DNA from: Mycobacterium sp. 852014-52450_SCH5900713
GTDB lineage: Bacteria; Actinomycetota; Actinomycetes; Mycobacteriales; Mycobacteriaceae
Direction: 5' to 3'
DNA: 64,000 nucleotides
NCBI RefSeq assembly: GCF_001667075.1
Contig: NZ_LZIL01000035.1
Coordinates: 216,559 to 280,558 of the forward strand
Under the pieces are notes generated by a model. It saw only the letters and a list, made by a program, of their open reading frames with translations. It made no database searches and was not told the DNA's origin. Positions 50,756 through 62,781 of this stretch are shown here, piece by piece. Position numbers and translations under genes: made by a program. Each line of letters opens with the position of its first letter. The stretch's first letter is position 1.

Positions 50756-51934
50756 CTAGGTGACGCCCAGCGCGGCGTAGACCTCGTTGCTCAGGGCGAG
50801 GCTGCGCGGGTCCGCGTTGGCCTTGGTGGCGTCGAAACGGTTCATCACGTACGCGTAGCCGATCCGGTGTTCCAGATCGACGAACCCGAAGGAGCCGCCG
50901 AGGCCACCGTGGCCGAAGATCCGCGGGTTGGGCCCGTTGACGCACCGCTGGTTGAGCATGTAGCCCAAACCCCAGCCGTGATCGGCGACCCGTGGCCCGA
51001 GCACCAAGTCGGTCTCCTGGCCGCCCTGGCACTCCCGCACCAGGTCCATGTGCTCGCGGCTGAGCACCTTCTCCTGGGCGAGCGCGTTGTAGAACGTCGC
51101 CAATCCCAGGGCCGACACCTGACCGTTCGTGCCGGGGAACTCGAGTTCGCGCCACAGCTGCAGGTCGTGGGAGCCCAGCTCGTCGTCGGGGGCGAAGCCC
51201 ATGGAGATTGACAGCCCCGCCTTGGGGTGCTCGGCCAGGCTGGCCGGGTAGCCGGGCGCCTGCGCGTCGGCCAGCAGGTCGCGGGCGTGTGGTTTGTTGA
51301 CCCGCTCGGCGCAGCGGCGTTGTTCGGCGAGGGACAGCCCGATGTGGACGTCGGCGCCGAACGGTTCGGCGATCTCGGTGCGCAGGTACTGGCCGATCGT
51401 CCGGCCCGTGACCCGGCGGAACACCTCACCGAGGATGAAGCCGAAGGTGGTCATGTGGTAGCCCTGGGCGGTGCCCGGCGCCCAGTAAGGTTCTGCGGCG
51501 GCCAGCTGCGCGCAGACGAAATCCCAGTCGGCGACGTCTTCCCAGCGCAGCCGGGTTCGGGGGCCTATCACGCCGGACCGGTGACTCATCACCATCGCCA
51601 GCGTGATGTCTTGTTTGCCCGCCTGCGCGAACTCGGGCCAGTAATGGGCGACCGGGGCCTGCAGATCCAGCTCGCCGCGGTCGGCCAGCTGGTGGACACA
51701 GGTGGCCGACAGGCCTTTGGTGCCGGACAACACCGTGGTCAGGGTGTTCTGCTGCCAGGCCCGGGTACGGGCGGCGTCGGCATAGCCGCCCCAGAGATTG
51801 ACGACGAGGGACCCGTCCACCCACGCAGCGACGGCCGCGCCAACTTCATCGCCCAGCGCGAAGTTGCGCTCGAACGCGTCGCGCACTCCGACGAAGTCCG
51901 ACGCGCATGAGCCATGGATTTTGACGTCGCTCAT
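50756..51934 (-). CDS. lipP: Beta-lactamase-fold esterase LipP
   Basis: The 392-residue family VIII-type esterase has the SxxK motif SGTK (Ser70, Lys73) and QGYHMTTFGFI, giving the tyrosine of the second motif; HGGLGGSFGFVD near the C-terminus resembles the third. No signal peptide is present. The family hydrolyses short esters and sometimes beta-lactams. It lies directly downstream of tRNA-Gly on the same strand, 32 bases apart. Confidence 0.9.
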   Translation of the reverse strand: MSDVKIHGSCASDFVGVRDAFERNFALGDEVGAAVAAWVDGSLVVNLWGGYADAARTRAWQQNTLTTVLSGTKGLSATCVHQLADRGELDLQAPVAHYWPEFAQAGKQDITLAMVMSHRSGVIGPRTRLRWEDVADWDFVCAQLAAAEPYWAPGTAQGYHMTTFGFILGEVFRRVTGRTIGQYLRTEIAEPFGADVHIGLSLAEQRRCAERVNKPHARDLLADAQAPGYPASLAEHPKAGLSISMGFAPDDELGSHDLQLWRELEFPGTNGQVSALGLATFYNALAQEKVLSREHMDLVRECQGGQETDLVLGPRVADHGWGLGYMLNQRCVNGPNPRIFGHGGLGGSFGFVDLEHRIGYAYVMNRFDATKANADPRSLALSNEVYAALGVT

Positions 51935-51966
51935 GGCGCCTCTCTATGGAGCAGATCCTTACCCCG

Positions 51967-52037
51967 AGCGGGCGACGGGAATCGAACCCGCGTAGCTAGT
52001 TTGGAAGACTAGGGCTCTACCATTGAGCTACGCCCGC
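51967..52037 (-). tRNA. tRNA-Gly (anticodon TCC)
   Basis: Read on the minus strand from 52037: acceptor GCGGGCG pairs with CGCCCGC, the D arm contains AGCTCAATGGTAGAGC, the anticodon loop is CTTCCAA with anticodon TCC, and the T arm contains GGTTCGATTCC. The 3' CCA is not encoded. It is 148 bases from, and divergent to, tRNA-Pro. Confidence 0.97.
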
Positions 52038-52185
52038 ATGTGCTAGTCGAGCGTGACTGTAGCTGTCGACGAAGATCAAATCTAATCGACGCGGTCTTGT
52101 GATCGCTCCGTGAGGGTCCGCGAGGTCGCCGCGAAGCCCGTGGCTAACCCGGACGTGAGGGGCCTTAGGATCATCGAGGTCAGCG

Positions 52186-52262
52186 CGGGGTGTAGCGCAG
52201 CTTGGTAGCGCATCCGCTTTGGGAGCGGAAGGCCGCAGGTTCAAATCCTGTCACCCCGACCA
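52186..52262 (+). tRNA. tRNA-Pro (anticodon TGG)
   Basis: Acceptor CGGGGTG pairs with CACCCCG, the D arm has AGCGCAGCTTGGTAGCGC, the anticodon loop is TTTGGGA with anticodon TGG, and the T arm contains GGTTCAAATCC. The discriminator A and CCA end are encoded. A -10-like TAGGAT at 52166-52171 lies 15 bases upstream. It ends 66 bases before tig. Confidence 0.97.
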
Positions 52263-52328
52263 GCACGACCCCGTGCCGCATGCACACGGCCCACCGAACG
52301 CCAGGAACGACCACCGAGGAGCACCCCC

Positions 52329-53732
52329 GTGAAGAGCACCGTCGAGCAGCTGAGCCCCACCCGGGTCCGCATCAACGTGGAGGTGCCGTTCTCCGAACTC
52401 GAGCCCGATTTCCAGCGCGCCTACCGGGAGCTGGCCAAGCAGGTGCGGCTTCCCGGCTTCCGGCCCGGCAAGGCGCCGGCGAAGTTGCTGGAGGCCCGGT
52501 TCGGCCGGGAGGCCCTCCTCGACCAGGTCGTCAACGAGGCGCTGCCCGCCCGGTACGGGCAGGCGGTCGTCGATTCGGAGGTGCAGCCCCTCGGCCAGCC
52601 CGAGATCGAGGTCACCAAGAAGGAGTACGGCGAGGAGCTGGCGTTCACCGCCGAGGTCGACGTCCGCCCCAAGATCGAGCTGCCGAACCTCGGCGCGCTG
52701 AAGATCTCGGTGGACCCGATCGACGTCAGCGACGAAGACGTCGACGCCGAATTGCAGTCACTGCGCACCCGGTTCGGCACCCTGACCGGCGTCGACCGTC
52801 CGGTGGCCACCGGTGACTTCGTCTCCATCGATCTGTCCGCCACCATCAACGGCGAAGAGGTGCCGGGGGCCGCCGCGGAGGGCCTGTCCCACGAGGTCGG
52901 GTCGGGCCGGCTCATCGCCGGCCTCGACGACGCCCTGGTCGGACTGTCCGTCGATGAGTCCCGGGAGTTCACCGCCCAGCTGGCGGCCGGCGAGCACGCC
53001 GGGCAGGACGCGCAGGTGACGGTCACGGTCAAGTCGATCAAGCAACGCGAACTCCCCGAGCCCGATGACGAGTTCGCCCAACTGGCCAGCGAGTTCGACA
53101 CCATCGAGGAGCTCCGGTCGAGCCTGCGCGACCAGGTTGGGCGGGTCAAGCGCGCCCAGCAGGCCGACCAGATTCGTAATGCAGCGCTGGACACGCTGCT
53201 CGAACAGGTCGATGTGCCGCTGCCGGAAGCGATCGTCAAGGCGCAGGTCGACAGCTCGCTCCACGACGCGCTACACAGCCTCGACCACGACGAAGCCAAG
53301 CTCGAAGAGGCGCTCGCCGGGCAGGGAAAGACCCGCGAAGAATTCGAGACCGAGACGCGCACCGCCGCGGAGACGGACGTCAAGAAGCAGCTGCTGCTGG
53401 ATGCGCTGGCCGACGAGCTGGAGGTCCAGGTCGGCCAGGACGACTTGACCGAACGACTGGTCGCGACTTCGCGGCAATACGGCATCGAGCCGCAGCAGCT
53501 GTTGGGCTACCTGCAGGAGAACAACCAGCTGCCGGCCATGTTCGCCGACGTGCGGCGCGGGCTGACCATCGCCGAGGTGGTGCGGGCGGCGACGGTCACC
53601 GACACCGATGGCAACGCGATCGACACCAGCGAGTTCTTCGGCAAGCGTTCGGACGAGGCCGAGCTGACAAGCGAGGCCGAGGAAGCCGAAGACGCCGACG
53701 AAGCTGAGGCCCCCGGCGACGAAACGGAGTGA
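52329..53732 (+). CDS. tig: Trigger factor chaperone
   Basis: The 467-residue protein begins at a GTG after GAGGAGCACC. It has the ribosome-binding domain (residues 1-115) with the tail signature [17 protein letters not shown], an FKBP-type peptidyl-prolyl isomerase domain (about 150-235; [14 protein letters not shown]) and a C-terminal helical chaperone domain. The end is strongly acidic ([19 protein letters not shown]). It folds nascent chains at the ribosomal exit tunnel. It precedes clpP1-clpP2 with a 117-base gap holding an operator-like palindrome; a tig-clp arrangement is standard in bacteria. Confidence 0.95.
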   Translation: MKSTVEQLSPTRVRINVEVPFSELEPDFQRAYRELAKQVRLPGFRPGKAPAKLLEARFGREALLDQVVNEALPARYGQAVVDSEVQPLGQPEIEVTKKEYGEELAFTAEVDVRPKIELPNLGALKISVDPIDVSDEDVDAELQSLRTRFGTLTGVDRPVATGDFVSIDLSATINGEEVPGAAAEGLSHEVGSGRLIAGLDDALVGLSVDESREFTAQLAAGEHAGQDAQVTVTVKSIKQRELPEPDDEFAQLASEFDTIEELRSSLRDQVGRVKRAQQADQIRNAALDTLLEQVDVPLPEAIVKAQVDSSLHDALHSLDHDEAKLEEALAGQGKTREEFETETRTAAETDVKKQLLLDALADELEVQVGQDDLTERLVATSRQYGIEPQQLLGYLQENNQLPAMFADVRRGLTIAEVVRAATVTDTDGNAIDTSEFFGKRSDEAELTSEAEEAEDADEAEAPGDETE

Positions 53733-53737
53733 CCGGT

Positions 53738-53755
53738 TTGACGCTGTGAGCGAAA
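53738..53755 (+). promoter_or_regulatory. ClgR-like operator upstream of clpP1
   Basis: The perfect palindrome CGCT-GTG-AGCG (53742-53752) sits 98 bases before the clpP1 start, with T/A-rich ends TTTGA and AAA as in the actinobacterial ClgR consensus (CGC-N5-GCG core). ClgR activates clpP1P2 in mycobacteria and corynebacteria. A TANNNT -10 hexamer TAGTGT lies at 53805-53810, 52 bases downstream, consistent with an activator placed upstream of the promoter. No experimental support is implied. Confidence 0.62.
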
Positions 53756-53849
53756 GCGCCCAATTGAGGGGGAGCGTGACCGCGAAACAGTGGGCTCGGT
53801 TGGTTAGTGTCGGTGCATAGAAGAACTCGAGAAAGCAGGTAAACCAGTC

Positions 53850-54449
53850 GTGTCTGACATGCGTTCGCCCTCGCAAGGGCTCAACCTCACGGACTCGGTC
53901 TATGAGCGCTTGCTCTCCGAGCGCATCATCTTCCTGGGTTCGGAAGTGAACGACGAGGTCGCCAACCGGCTGTGCGCGCAGATCCTGCTGCTCGCCGCAG
54001 AGGATGCCGACAAGGACATCTCGCTGTACATCAACTCCCCGGGCGGATCGATCAGCGCCGGCATGGCCATCTACGACACCATGGTGCTGGCGCCCTGCGA
54101 CATCGCCACCTACGCGATGGGCATGGCGGCCTCGATGGGCGAGTTCCTGCTCGCGGCCGGCACGAAGGGCAAGCGCTACGCGCTGCCGCACGCGCGCATC
54201 CTGATGCACCAGCCGCTCGGCGGGGTGACGGGCAGCGCGGCCGACATCGCCATCCAGGCCGAGCAGTTCCACGTCATCAAGAAGGAGATGTTCCGGCTGA
54301 ACGCGGAATTCACCGGGCAGTCGATCGAACGCATCGAGGCCGATTCCGATCGTGACCGCTGGTTCACCGCCCCGGAAGCACTGGAATACGGGTTCGTCGA
54401 CCACATCATCACGCGCGCCGCCCACATCACCAACGGAGAAGCCCAGTGA
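53850..54449 (+). CDS. clpP1: ATP-dependent Clp protease proteolytic subunit 1
   Basis: This 199-residue serine protease has the nucleophile in [14 protein letters not shown] and the histidine in [12 protein letters not shown], with the third residue in the C-terminal [10 protein letters not shown] region. It forms a heptameric ring that stacks with ClpP2 to give the active mycobacterial ClpP1P2 complex, used with ClpX or ClpC1. The GTG start has an AAGCAGGTAAA ribosome site. The stop overlaps the clpP2 GTG (GTGA). Confidence 0.96.
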   Translation: MSDMRSPSQGLNLTDSVYERLLSERIIFLGSEVNDEVANRLCAQILLLAAEDADKDISLYINSPGGSISAGMAIYDTMVLAPCDIATYAMGMAASMGEFLLAAGTKGKRYALPHARILMHQPLGGVTGSAADIAIQAEQFHVIKKEMFRLNAEFTGQSIERIEADSDRDRWFTAPEALEYGFVDHIITRAAHITNGEAQ

Positions 54450-55090
54450 GTACCCATAACCCTCAGATCCAGCCGCAGGCGCGCTACATCCTGCCGTCGT
54501 TCATCGAGCACTCCAGCTTCGGCGTCAAGGAGTCGAATCCCTACAACAAGCTGTTCGAAGAGCGCATCATCTTCCTCGGCGTCCAGGTGGACGACGCTTC
54601 GGCGAACGACATCATGGCGCAGCTACTGGTGTTGGAGTCGCTGGACCCCGACCGCGACATCACCATGTACATCAACTCGCCCGGCGGCGGATTCACCTCG
54701 CTGATGGCGATTTACGACACCATGCAGTACGTGCGCGCCGACATTCAGACGGTGTGCCTGGGCCAGGCCGCCTCTGCCGCGGCGGTGTTGCTCGCCGCGG
54801 GCACTCCCGGCAAGCGGATGGCGCTGCCCAACGCGCGGGTGCTGATCCACCAGCCGTCGCTTCAGGGTGTGATCCAGGGCCAGTTCTCCGATCTAGAGAT
54901 CCAGGCCGCCGAGATCGAGCGGATGCGCACGCTGATGGAGACCACGCTGGCCCGCCACACCGGCAGGGACGCCGCGACGGTCCGCAAGGACACCGACCGG
55001 GACAAGATCCTTACCGCCGAAGAGGCGAAGGACTACGGAATCATCGACACCGTCCTGGAGTACCGGAAGCTCTCCGCGCAGAACGCGTAG
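54446..55090 (+). CDS. clpP2: ATP-dependent Clp protease proteolytic subunit 2
   Basis: The 214-residue partner subunit has the catalytic serine in [14 protein letters not shown] and histidine in [12 protein letters not shown]. The N-terminus of about 20 residues before [16 protein letters not shown] is longer than in ClpP1 and includes the processed propeptide. The GTG overlaps clpP1 by four bases, so both rings are produced together. It ends nine bases from the convergent mmuM. Confidence 0.96.
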   Translation: MSTHNPQIQPQARYILPSFIEHSSFGVKESNPYNKLFEERIIFLGVQVDDASANDIMAQLLVLESLDPDRDITMYINSPGGGFTSLMAIYDTMQYVRADIQTVCLGQAASAAAVLLAAGTPGKRMALPNARVLIHQPSLQGVIQGQFSDLEIQAAEIERMRTLMETTLARHTGRDAATVRKDTDRDKILTAEEAKDYGIIDTVLEYRKLSAQNA

Positions 55091-55099
55091 GTCTGTAGG

Positions 55100-55981
55100 T
55101 CACGCCGGGCGCAAGGCGGCCGCGACGTCGGCGATGTCCGCCGGCCCGACCCGGCAGCAGCCACCGACGAGGCGTGCCCCCGCCGCCACCCACTGCGTGG
55201 CCAGCCGCGCCGAAAATGAACGCCGCCCCGCCCAGCCCCGGCCGTCCCAACGCTCGCCGCTGTTGGGGTAGACGATCACGGGCTTGCCGGCTGCCGCGGC
55301 GATCTCGATCGCCGGCAGCACGTCCTCGGGTGCGCAGCAATTGACGCCGATCGCGACGATCTCGCGCACCCCGGCGGCGACGGCGAACGCCTCGGCCAGC
55401 GGTTGCCCGGCCCGGGTTCCGGTGCCGTCGATGGTGTAGCTGAGCCAGGCCGGCGCGCCGACCGAACCGACCAGATCGACCAGCGCCTCGGCCTCGTCGA
55501 TGTCGGGCACGGTCTCGCACGCCAGCACGTCGGCGCCGGCGTCGGCCAGGATCTCCAGCCGGGGTCGGTGCCATCGCCGCAAAGCCGCGACGGACAGGCC
55601 GTAGCGTCCGCGATATTCCGATCCGTCGGCCAGTGCGGCGCCGTACGGGCCGACCGAGGCGGCGACGAGCCCGCCCGCGCCCGCGTGGTCACGCGCGGTC
55701 TTCGCAAGTTCGACGCTGCGACGTAGTAGCCCGGCGGCCTCCGCTCGGTCGATCCCGCGGGAAGCGAAGCCCTCGAACGACGCCTGGTAGCTCGCCGTCG
55801 TCGCGATCGCGGCACCGGCGCGATAAAACGCGGCGTGAACGGAGACGATTTCGTGCGGGTCGTCCGCCAGTAGCCTGGCCGACCACAACGGGTCGGAGAG
55901 GTCATGCCCGCGCGCTTCCAGCTCGGTCGCCAGGCCGCCATCGTTGATCAGGACCGACCCGCTGTTCAGAGCCAATTCCAC
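55100..55981 (-). CDS. mmuM: Homocysteine S-methyltransferase
   Basis: The 293-residue TIM-barrel enzyme begins at the GTG matching the conserved start MELALNSGSVLINDGGLATE. The zinc-binding cysteines are in GVNCCAPEDVLP and VGGCCRVGPADI (one and two Cys respectively), and the active-site region is ASVGPYGAALADGSEYRG. It makes methionine from homocysteine and S-methylmethionine or SAM. The frame is open far upstream but sequence before the GTG is not family-like. In M. tuberculosis an efflux gene lies between clpP2 and this gene; it is absent here. Confidence 0.92.
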   Translation of the reverse strand: MELALNSGSVLINDGGLATELEARGHDLSDPLWSARLLADDPHEIVSVHAAFYRAGAAIATTASYQASFEGFASRGIDRAEAAGLLRRSVELAKTARDHAGAGGLVAASVGPYGAALADGSEYRGRYGLSVAALRRWHRPRLEILADAGADVLACETVPDIDEAEALVDLVGSVGAPAWLSYTIDGTGTRAGQPLAEAFAVAAGVREIVAIGVNCCAPEDVLPAIEIAAAAGKPVIVYPNSGERWDGRGWAGRRSFSARLATQWVAAGARLVGGCCRVGPADIADVAAALRPA

Positions 55982-56296
55982 CCGGCCACTGTAGGGTGAT
56001 TTCTTGGGGATCTGCCCATGCTCTACCCGGGTCGGCATCTCCAGCGGAAGTGGAAATCGGTCGCCGCACCAGCCTCGGTTGGGTAACGACCGCGACACGC
56101 CAAAGACACGCAAAGCGCGCCTTTCGCGAGTGACGGGCGCCGTGTGGCTATATGTTTCATCCAGACGGACAGCATGAATACCACCGACGCGATTCGGCCT
56201 TAACGGTCGCGTCGGGCCCGATCTAGCGGGTAGCGTCGGGGCATACATGCGGCACAGCAAGACGAACGGCGAAAAGGAAGTAGGCACCTAAGCACC
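55982..56296. promoter_or_regulatory. Divergent promoter region of mmuM and clpX
   Basis: This 315-base gap lies between divergent starts. For clpX a -10-like TATGTT at 56151-56156 is preceded by GTGACG (56130-56135) with a spacing of 15, a weak pair; this would give a leader of about 130 bases. GAAAAGGAAG at about 56272 is the likely clpX ribosome site region. I found no ClgR-type palindrome comparable to that at clpP1. No gene is supported inside. Confidence 0.4.
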
Positions 56297-57577
56297 ATGG
56301 CGCGCATCGGAGACGGCGGTGACCTGCTGAAGTGCTCGTTCTGCGGGAAGAGCCAGAAACAGGTCAAGAAGCTCATTGCTGGCCCCGGTGTGTACATCTG
56401 CGACGAGTGCATCGACCTCTGCAACGAGATCATCGAAGAGGAGCTGGCCGACGCCGACGACGTCAAACTTGACGAACTCCCCAAGCCGGTTGAGATCCGG
56501 GAATTCTTGGAGGGCTACGTCATCGGGCAGGACACCGCCAAGCGGACGCTGGCCGTCGCCGTCTACAACCACTACAAGCGCATCCAAGCCGGGGAGAAGG
56601 GCCGCGACTCCCGGCACGAGCCGGTTGAGCTGACCAAGTCCAACATCCTGATGCTCGGTCCCACCGGCTGCGGCAAGACCTACCTCGCCCAGACGCTCGC
56701 CAAGATGCTCAACGTCCCGTTCGCCATCGCCGACGCCACCGCGCTGACCGAAGCCGGTTACGTCGGTGAGGACGTCGAGAACATTCTGCTCAAACTCATT
56801 CAGGCCGCCGACTACGACGTCAAGCGCGCCGAGACCGGAATCATCTACATCGACGAGGTCGACAAGATCGCCCGCAAGAGCGAGAACCCGTCGATCACCC
56901 GCGACGTCTCCGGCGAGGGCGTTCAGCAGGCCCTGCTGAAGATCCTGGAGGGCACGCAGGCGTCGGTTCCCCCGCAGGGCGGCCGCAAGCACCCGCACCA
57001 AGAGTTCATCCAGATCGACACCACCAACGTGCTGTTCATCGTCGCGGGGGCGTTCGCCGGCCTGGAGAAGATCATCTACGAGCGCGTCGGCAAGCGGGGC
57101 CTGGGCTTCGGCGCCGAGGTCCGCTCGAAGGCCGAAATCGACACCACCGACCACTTCTCCGACGTCATGCCCGAGGACCTGATCAAGTTCGGCCTGATCC
57201 CCGAGTTCATCGGCCGGCTGCCGGTGGTCGCCTCGGTGACCAACCTGGACCGGGAGTCGTTGGTCAAGATCCTGTCCGAGCCGAAGAACGCTCTGGTCAA
57301 GCAATACACCCGGCTGTTCGAGATGGACGGCGTCGAGCTCGAATTCACCGATGACGCGCTGGAGGCGATCGCCGACCAGGCGATCCACCGCGGCACGGGC
57401 GCCCGCGGTCTGCGCGCCATCATGGAAGAGGTCCTGCTGCCGGTGATGTACGACATCCCGAGCCGCGACGACGTCGCCAAGGTCGTAGTGACCAAGGAGA
57501 CCGTGCAGGACAACGTGCTGCCGACGATCGTGCCGCGCAAGCCGTCGCGCACCGAGCGTCGCGACAAGAGCGCCTAA
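56297..57577 (+). CDS. clpX: ClpX ATPase subunit of Clp protease
   Basis: The 426-residue AAA+ unfoldase has an N-terminal four-cysteine zinc domain ([10 protein letters not shown] and CDECIDLC), Walker [11 protein letters not shown], Walker [12 protein letters not shown], and pore and sensor segments including [12 protein letters not shown] and [14 protein letters not shown]. It unfolds tagged substrates for the ClpP1P2 peptidase. The gene is separated from clpP1-clpP2 by the minus-strand mmuM but remains near, as in other mycobacteria. Its C-terminus is basic ([14 protein letters not shown]). Confidence 0.97.
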   Translation: MARIGDGGDLLKCSFCGKSQKQVKKLIAGPGVYICDECIDLCNEIIEEELADADDVKLDELPKPVEIREFLEGYVIGQDTAKRTLAVAVYNHYKRIQAGEKGRDSRHEPVELTKSNILMLGPTGCGKTYLAQTLAKMLNVPFAIADATALTEAGYVGEDVENILLKLIQAADYDVKRAETGIIYIDEVDKIARKSENPSITRDVSGEGVQQALLKILEGTQASVPPQGGRKHPHQEFIQIDTTNVLFIVAGAFAGLEKIIYERVGKRGLGFGAEVRSKAEIDTTDHFSDVMPEDLIKFGLIPEFIGRLPVVASVTNLDRESLVKILSEPKNALVKQYTRLFEMDGVELEFTDDALEAIADQAIHRGTGARGLRAIMEEVLLPVMYDIPSRDDVAKVVVTKETVQDNVLPTIVPRKPSRTERRDKSA

Positions 57578-57617
57578 CACTCCCCGGCGGTCGAGCCGCC
57601 GCGCATTTGGGTACTAG

Positions 57618-58874
57618 ATGCGCATGCCGGCCGCCGCTGCCACCGCCAGCCCCGTACCGCGCCGGCTGACGGGCGCGCTCGACCTGGTGAACTTCCTGCT
57701 GGCCGATGTGCGCGACGGGCTGGGCCCCTACCTGTCGATCTACTTGCTGCTGGCCCACCATTGGGATCAGGCGTCGATCGGGTTCGTCATGGCGGTCGGG
57801 GGGATCGGGGCGATCGTTGCGCAGGCGCCGGCCGGCGCGTTGGTGGATCGGAGCACGGCCAAACGGGCGCTGATCATCGTCGGGGCGTTGACCATCACGG
57901 TCGGTTCGTTGGCGATGCCGTTGTTTCCCGGCTTCTACTCGATCTCGGTATTGCAGGCCCTCACTGGCATCGCCGGCTCGGTCTTCGCCCCGGCGCTGGC
58001 CGCGATCACCTTGGGCGTCGTGGGTCCCCGTTACTTTTCCCGGCGGATCGGGCGCAACGAGTCGTTCAACCACGCGGGCAACGCGTCGGCCGCCGCCATT
58101 ACCGGCGGGCTGGCCTACTTCTTCGGCCCGGTGGTGGTGTTCTGGGTGCTTGCCGTCATGGCGGCCGCCAGTGTGCTTGCGACGCTGCGGATTCCGGGCG
58201 ATGCGATCGACCATGACGTCGCCCGGGGCATGGATCACGTGCGGGGAGGGCCGCACGAGACGCCGTCGCGGATGGCGGCGCTGCTGCACAACCGCAGGCT
58301 GATGATCTTCGCCGCGACGGTCATTGCGTTCCACTTCGCCAATGCGGCAATGCTGCCGCTGGTCGGCCAGCTGCTGGCGCTGCACAACAAGGACGTCGGG
58401 ACCGCCCTGATGGCCGGTTGCATCGTCGCCGCGCAGGTGGTCATGGTGCCGGTGGCTTACTTCGCCGGAACCAAGGCCGATTCGTGGGGACGAAAGCCGA
58501 TCTTCCTGGTTGGCTTCGCGGTCTTGGCCGCCCGCGGATTTCTCTACACCCTGTCCGGTAACCCGTACTGGTTGGTCGGCGTCCAGCTGCTTGACGGCAT
58601 CGGGGCCGGCGTGTTCGGCGCGCTGTTTCCCCTCGTGGTCCAAGACGTGACGCACGGCACCGGCCGGTTCAATGTCAGCCTCGGCGCCGTGACGGCCGCG
58701 ACGGGGATAGGCGCCTCGGTTTCCAACCTCGTTGCGGGCTGGATCGTGGTGGCCGCCGGCTACGACGCCGCCTTCGCTTCCCTGGGAGCGCTCGCGGGCG
58801 TGGGCTTCTTCCTGTACCTGATCGCGATGCCCGAAACGGCGCCCAGAGAATTGGCCGCCGTCGCGGAAGAGTGA
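57618..58874 (+). CDS. MFS transporter (Rv2456c type)
   Basis: The 418-residue membrane protein has about 12 hydrophobic segments. Typical features are DVRDGLGPYLSIYLL in helix 1, APAGALVDRSTAKRALI as a degenerate motif A, and an internal repeat AGTKADSWGRKPIF at the corresponding place in the second half. It belongs to the group of bacterial MFS proteins close to sugar or drug transporters; the substrate is unknown. It begins 40 bases after clpX. A hairpin follows its stop by 9 bases. Confidence 0.85.
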   Translation: MRMPAAAATASPVPRRLTGALDLVNFLLADVRDGLGPYLSIYLLLAHHWDQASIGFVMAVGGIGAIVAQAPAGALVDRSTAKRALIIVGALTITVGSLAMPLFPGFYSISVLQALTGIAGSVFAPALAAITLGVVGPRYFSRRIGRNESFNHAGNASAAAITGGLAYFFGPVVVFWVLAVMAAASVLATLRIPGDAIDHDVARGMDHVRGGPHETPSRMAALLHNRRLMIFAATVIAFHFANAAMLPLVGQLLALHNKDVGTALMAGCIVAAQVVMVPVAYFAGTKADSWGRKPIFLVGFAVLAARGFLYTLSGNPYWLVGVQLLDGIGAGVFGALFPLVVQDVTHGTGRFNVSLGAVTAATGIGASVSNLVAGWIVVAAGYDAAFASLGALAGVGFFLYLIAMPETAPRELAAVAEE

Positions 58875-58882
58875 CCAATACC

Positions 58883-58897
58883 ACACTTTTGAAGTGT
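58883..58897 (+). terminator. Hairpin after the MFS gene
   Basis: ACACTT (58883-58888) and AAGTGT (58892-58897) form a six-pair stem with a three-base loop just after the MFS stop. No T-run follows. It is a plausible terminator separating the clpX-MFS unit from korAB. Confidence 0.4.
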
Positions 58898-58955
58898 CGG
58901 CGCCACCGTCCCCCGGCTGACATCGGTTTTAGGTGAAAACCGCTGCGTGTAATGG

Positions 58956-58992
58956 TTTAGAGACGGCCATTCTCGTCTTAGAGTCTCTTAAA
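58956..58992 (+). promoter_or_regulatory. Dyad symmetry and possible promoter upstream of korA
   Basis: TTTAGAGAC (58956-58964) is mirrored by GTCTCTTAAA (58983-58992), enclosing a second small inverted repeat AGACG/CGTCT. A -10-like CATAAT follows at 59000-59005, and TTAGAG at 58978-58983 could be its -35 with a spacing of 16. The dyad would therefore overlap the -35 region, a usual place for a repressor. No known regulator site is recognised. The predicted leader to korA is about 100 bases. Confidence 0.35.
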
Positions 58993-59112
58993 GAAGTGCC
59001 ATAATTGGTACCACCAGTGACACACAGCGCGAGGGCGCGGGACTCGCTTGAACAGCGCGTAACGTAAAGCTTCAGCAGCGAAGTGCCTATCCGACGAATG
59101 GAAGGCGGATAC

Positions 59113-61082
<1,970 letters not shown>

Positions 61083-61086
<4 letters not shown>

Positions 61087-62174
61087 CCGACCTGGTGGGA
61101 AATCTGGCGGGCACGGACCTAGGGCTGACCCCTAGGTTGAAGAAGAACGACGGTGTGCCCACCACGGATCAGCCGCAGAAGGGCAAGGACTTCACCAGTG
61201 ACCAAGAGGTCCGTTGGTGCCCCGGGTGTGGGGACTACGTCATCCTCAACACCATCCGCAACTTCCTGCCCGAGCTCGGGCTGCGTCGCGAGAACATCGT
61301 GTTCATCAGCGGCATTGGTTGCTCGAGCCGGTTCCCGTATTACTTGGAAACCTACGGATTTCACTCCATCCACGGGCGCGCGCCGGCCATCGCGACCGGT
61401 CTGGCGCTGGCCCGCGAGGACCTCTCGGTGTGGGTGGTCACCGGTGACGGCGACGCGTTGTCGATCGGCGGCAACCACCTGATCCACGCGCTGCGCCGCA
61501 ACGTCAACATCACGATCTTGTTGTTCAACAACCGGATCTACGGGCTGACCAAGGGCCAGTACTCGCCGACGTCGGAGGTCGGCAAGATCACCAAGTCCAC
61601 CCCGATGGGATCGCTGGACCACCCGTTCAATCCGGTGTCGTTGGCGCTGGGTGCCGAGGCGACGTTCGTCGGCCGCGCCCTCGACTCCGACCGCAACGGA
61701 CTGTCCGAGGTGTTGCGCGCCGCCGCCGAGCACCGCGGCGCCGCGGTGGTCGAAATCCTGCAGGACTGCCCGATTTTCAACGACGGCTCCTTCGACGTGC
61801 TGCGCAAGGAGGGCGCCGAGGAACGGGTGATCAACATCCGCCACGGCGACCCCATCACCTTCGGCGCCGACGGCGAGTACTGCGTGGTCAAGTCCGGCTT
61901 CGGCCTCGAATTCGCCAAGACCGCCGACGTGTCCGTCGACGAGATCATGGTGCACGACGCGCACACCGACGACTCGGCCTACGCCTTCGCGCTGTCGCGG
62001 CTCTCCGATCAGAACCTCGATCACACCGTGCTCGGAATCTTCCGGGATGTCAGCCGCCCCACTTACGACGACGCGGCGCGCTCGCAGGTGCAGGCCGCCC
62101 GCGCCGCGAAGCCGTTCGACGACGCCGCCCTGCAGTCGCTGCTGCGTGGGCGCGACACCTGGACCGTCGACTGA
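61083..62174 (+). CDS. korB: 2-oxoglutarate:ferredoxin oxidoreductase, beta subunit KorB
   Basis: The 363-residue subunit binds thiamine diphosphate and the iron-sulfur cluster. [12 protein letters not shown] and [10 protein letters not shown] hold cluster-binding cysteines, and [20 protein letters not shown] is the TPP motif. Together with KorA it forms the oxygen-tolerant mycobacterial enzyme. It is translationally coupled to korA and separated from mobA by one base. Confidence 0.95.
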
Positions 62175-62175
62175 C

Positions 62176-62781
62176 GTGGGCGAAACGAGTTCACTCGCCG
62201 GCGTAGTGCTCGCCGGCGGCGCATCGCAACGGATGGGGCGAGACAAAGCGAGCCTGCCCGTCCCCGGGTCCGCGGGCTCCGATGCAACCACGATGGTCGA
62301 ACACGTCGTCGGCATCCTCCAACAGCGTTGCGACCCAGTCCTTGTCATGGCCGCCCAAGGGCAGCCGTTGCCCGAACTGCACGCTCGGGTCATGCGCGAC
62401 GAACTGCGCGGCCTGGGCCCGTTGCCGGCGACGGGGCGGGGATTGCGCGCGGCCGCCGATGCCGGCGCCCGCCTCGCCTTCGTCTGCGCCGTCGACATGC
62501 CGTTCCTGGCCGTCGAACTCATCGACGACCTCGCCCGCCGGGCGCTGGAGACGGGTGCGGAAGTGGTGCTGCCCTGGGACGGCCAGGACCACTACCTTGC
62601 CGCGGTGTACCGGACGGACCTGGCCGACCGGGTCGACGCGTTGGTGGCCGCCGGCCAGCGCAAAATGCGCGCCCTGGTGGACTCATCGGATGCCCAGCGC
62701 GTCGTGACGTCGGAATCGCGGTGGCTGACCAACGTCAACACCGACGCGGAGCTCCGCGCCCTCGCACAGCCCCGCAGCTGA
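62176..62781 (+). CDS. mobA: Molybdenum cofactor guanylyltransferase
   Basis: The 201-residue protein starts at the GTG one base after the korB stop. It carries the nucleotidyltransferase motif [18 protein letters not shown], the metal-binding aspartate in VCAVDMPFL, and [15 protein letters not shown]. It attaches GMP to molybdopterin to give the form used by nitrate reductase-type enzymes. The length equals that of the M. tuberculosis protein. Co-transcription with korAB is likely. Confidence 0.92.
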   Translation: MGETSSLAGVVLAGGASQRMGRDKASLPVPGSAGSDATTMVEHVVGILQQRCDPVLVMAAQGQPLPELHARVMRDELRGLGPLPATGRGLRAAADAGARLAFVCAVDMPFLAVELIDDLARRALETGAEVVLPWDGQDHYLAAVYRTDLADRVDALVAAGQRKMRALVDSSDAQRVVTSESRWLTNVNTDAELRALAQPRS

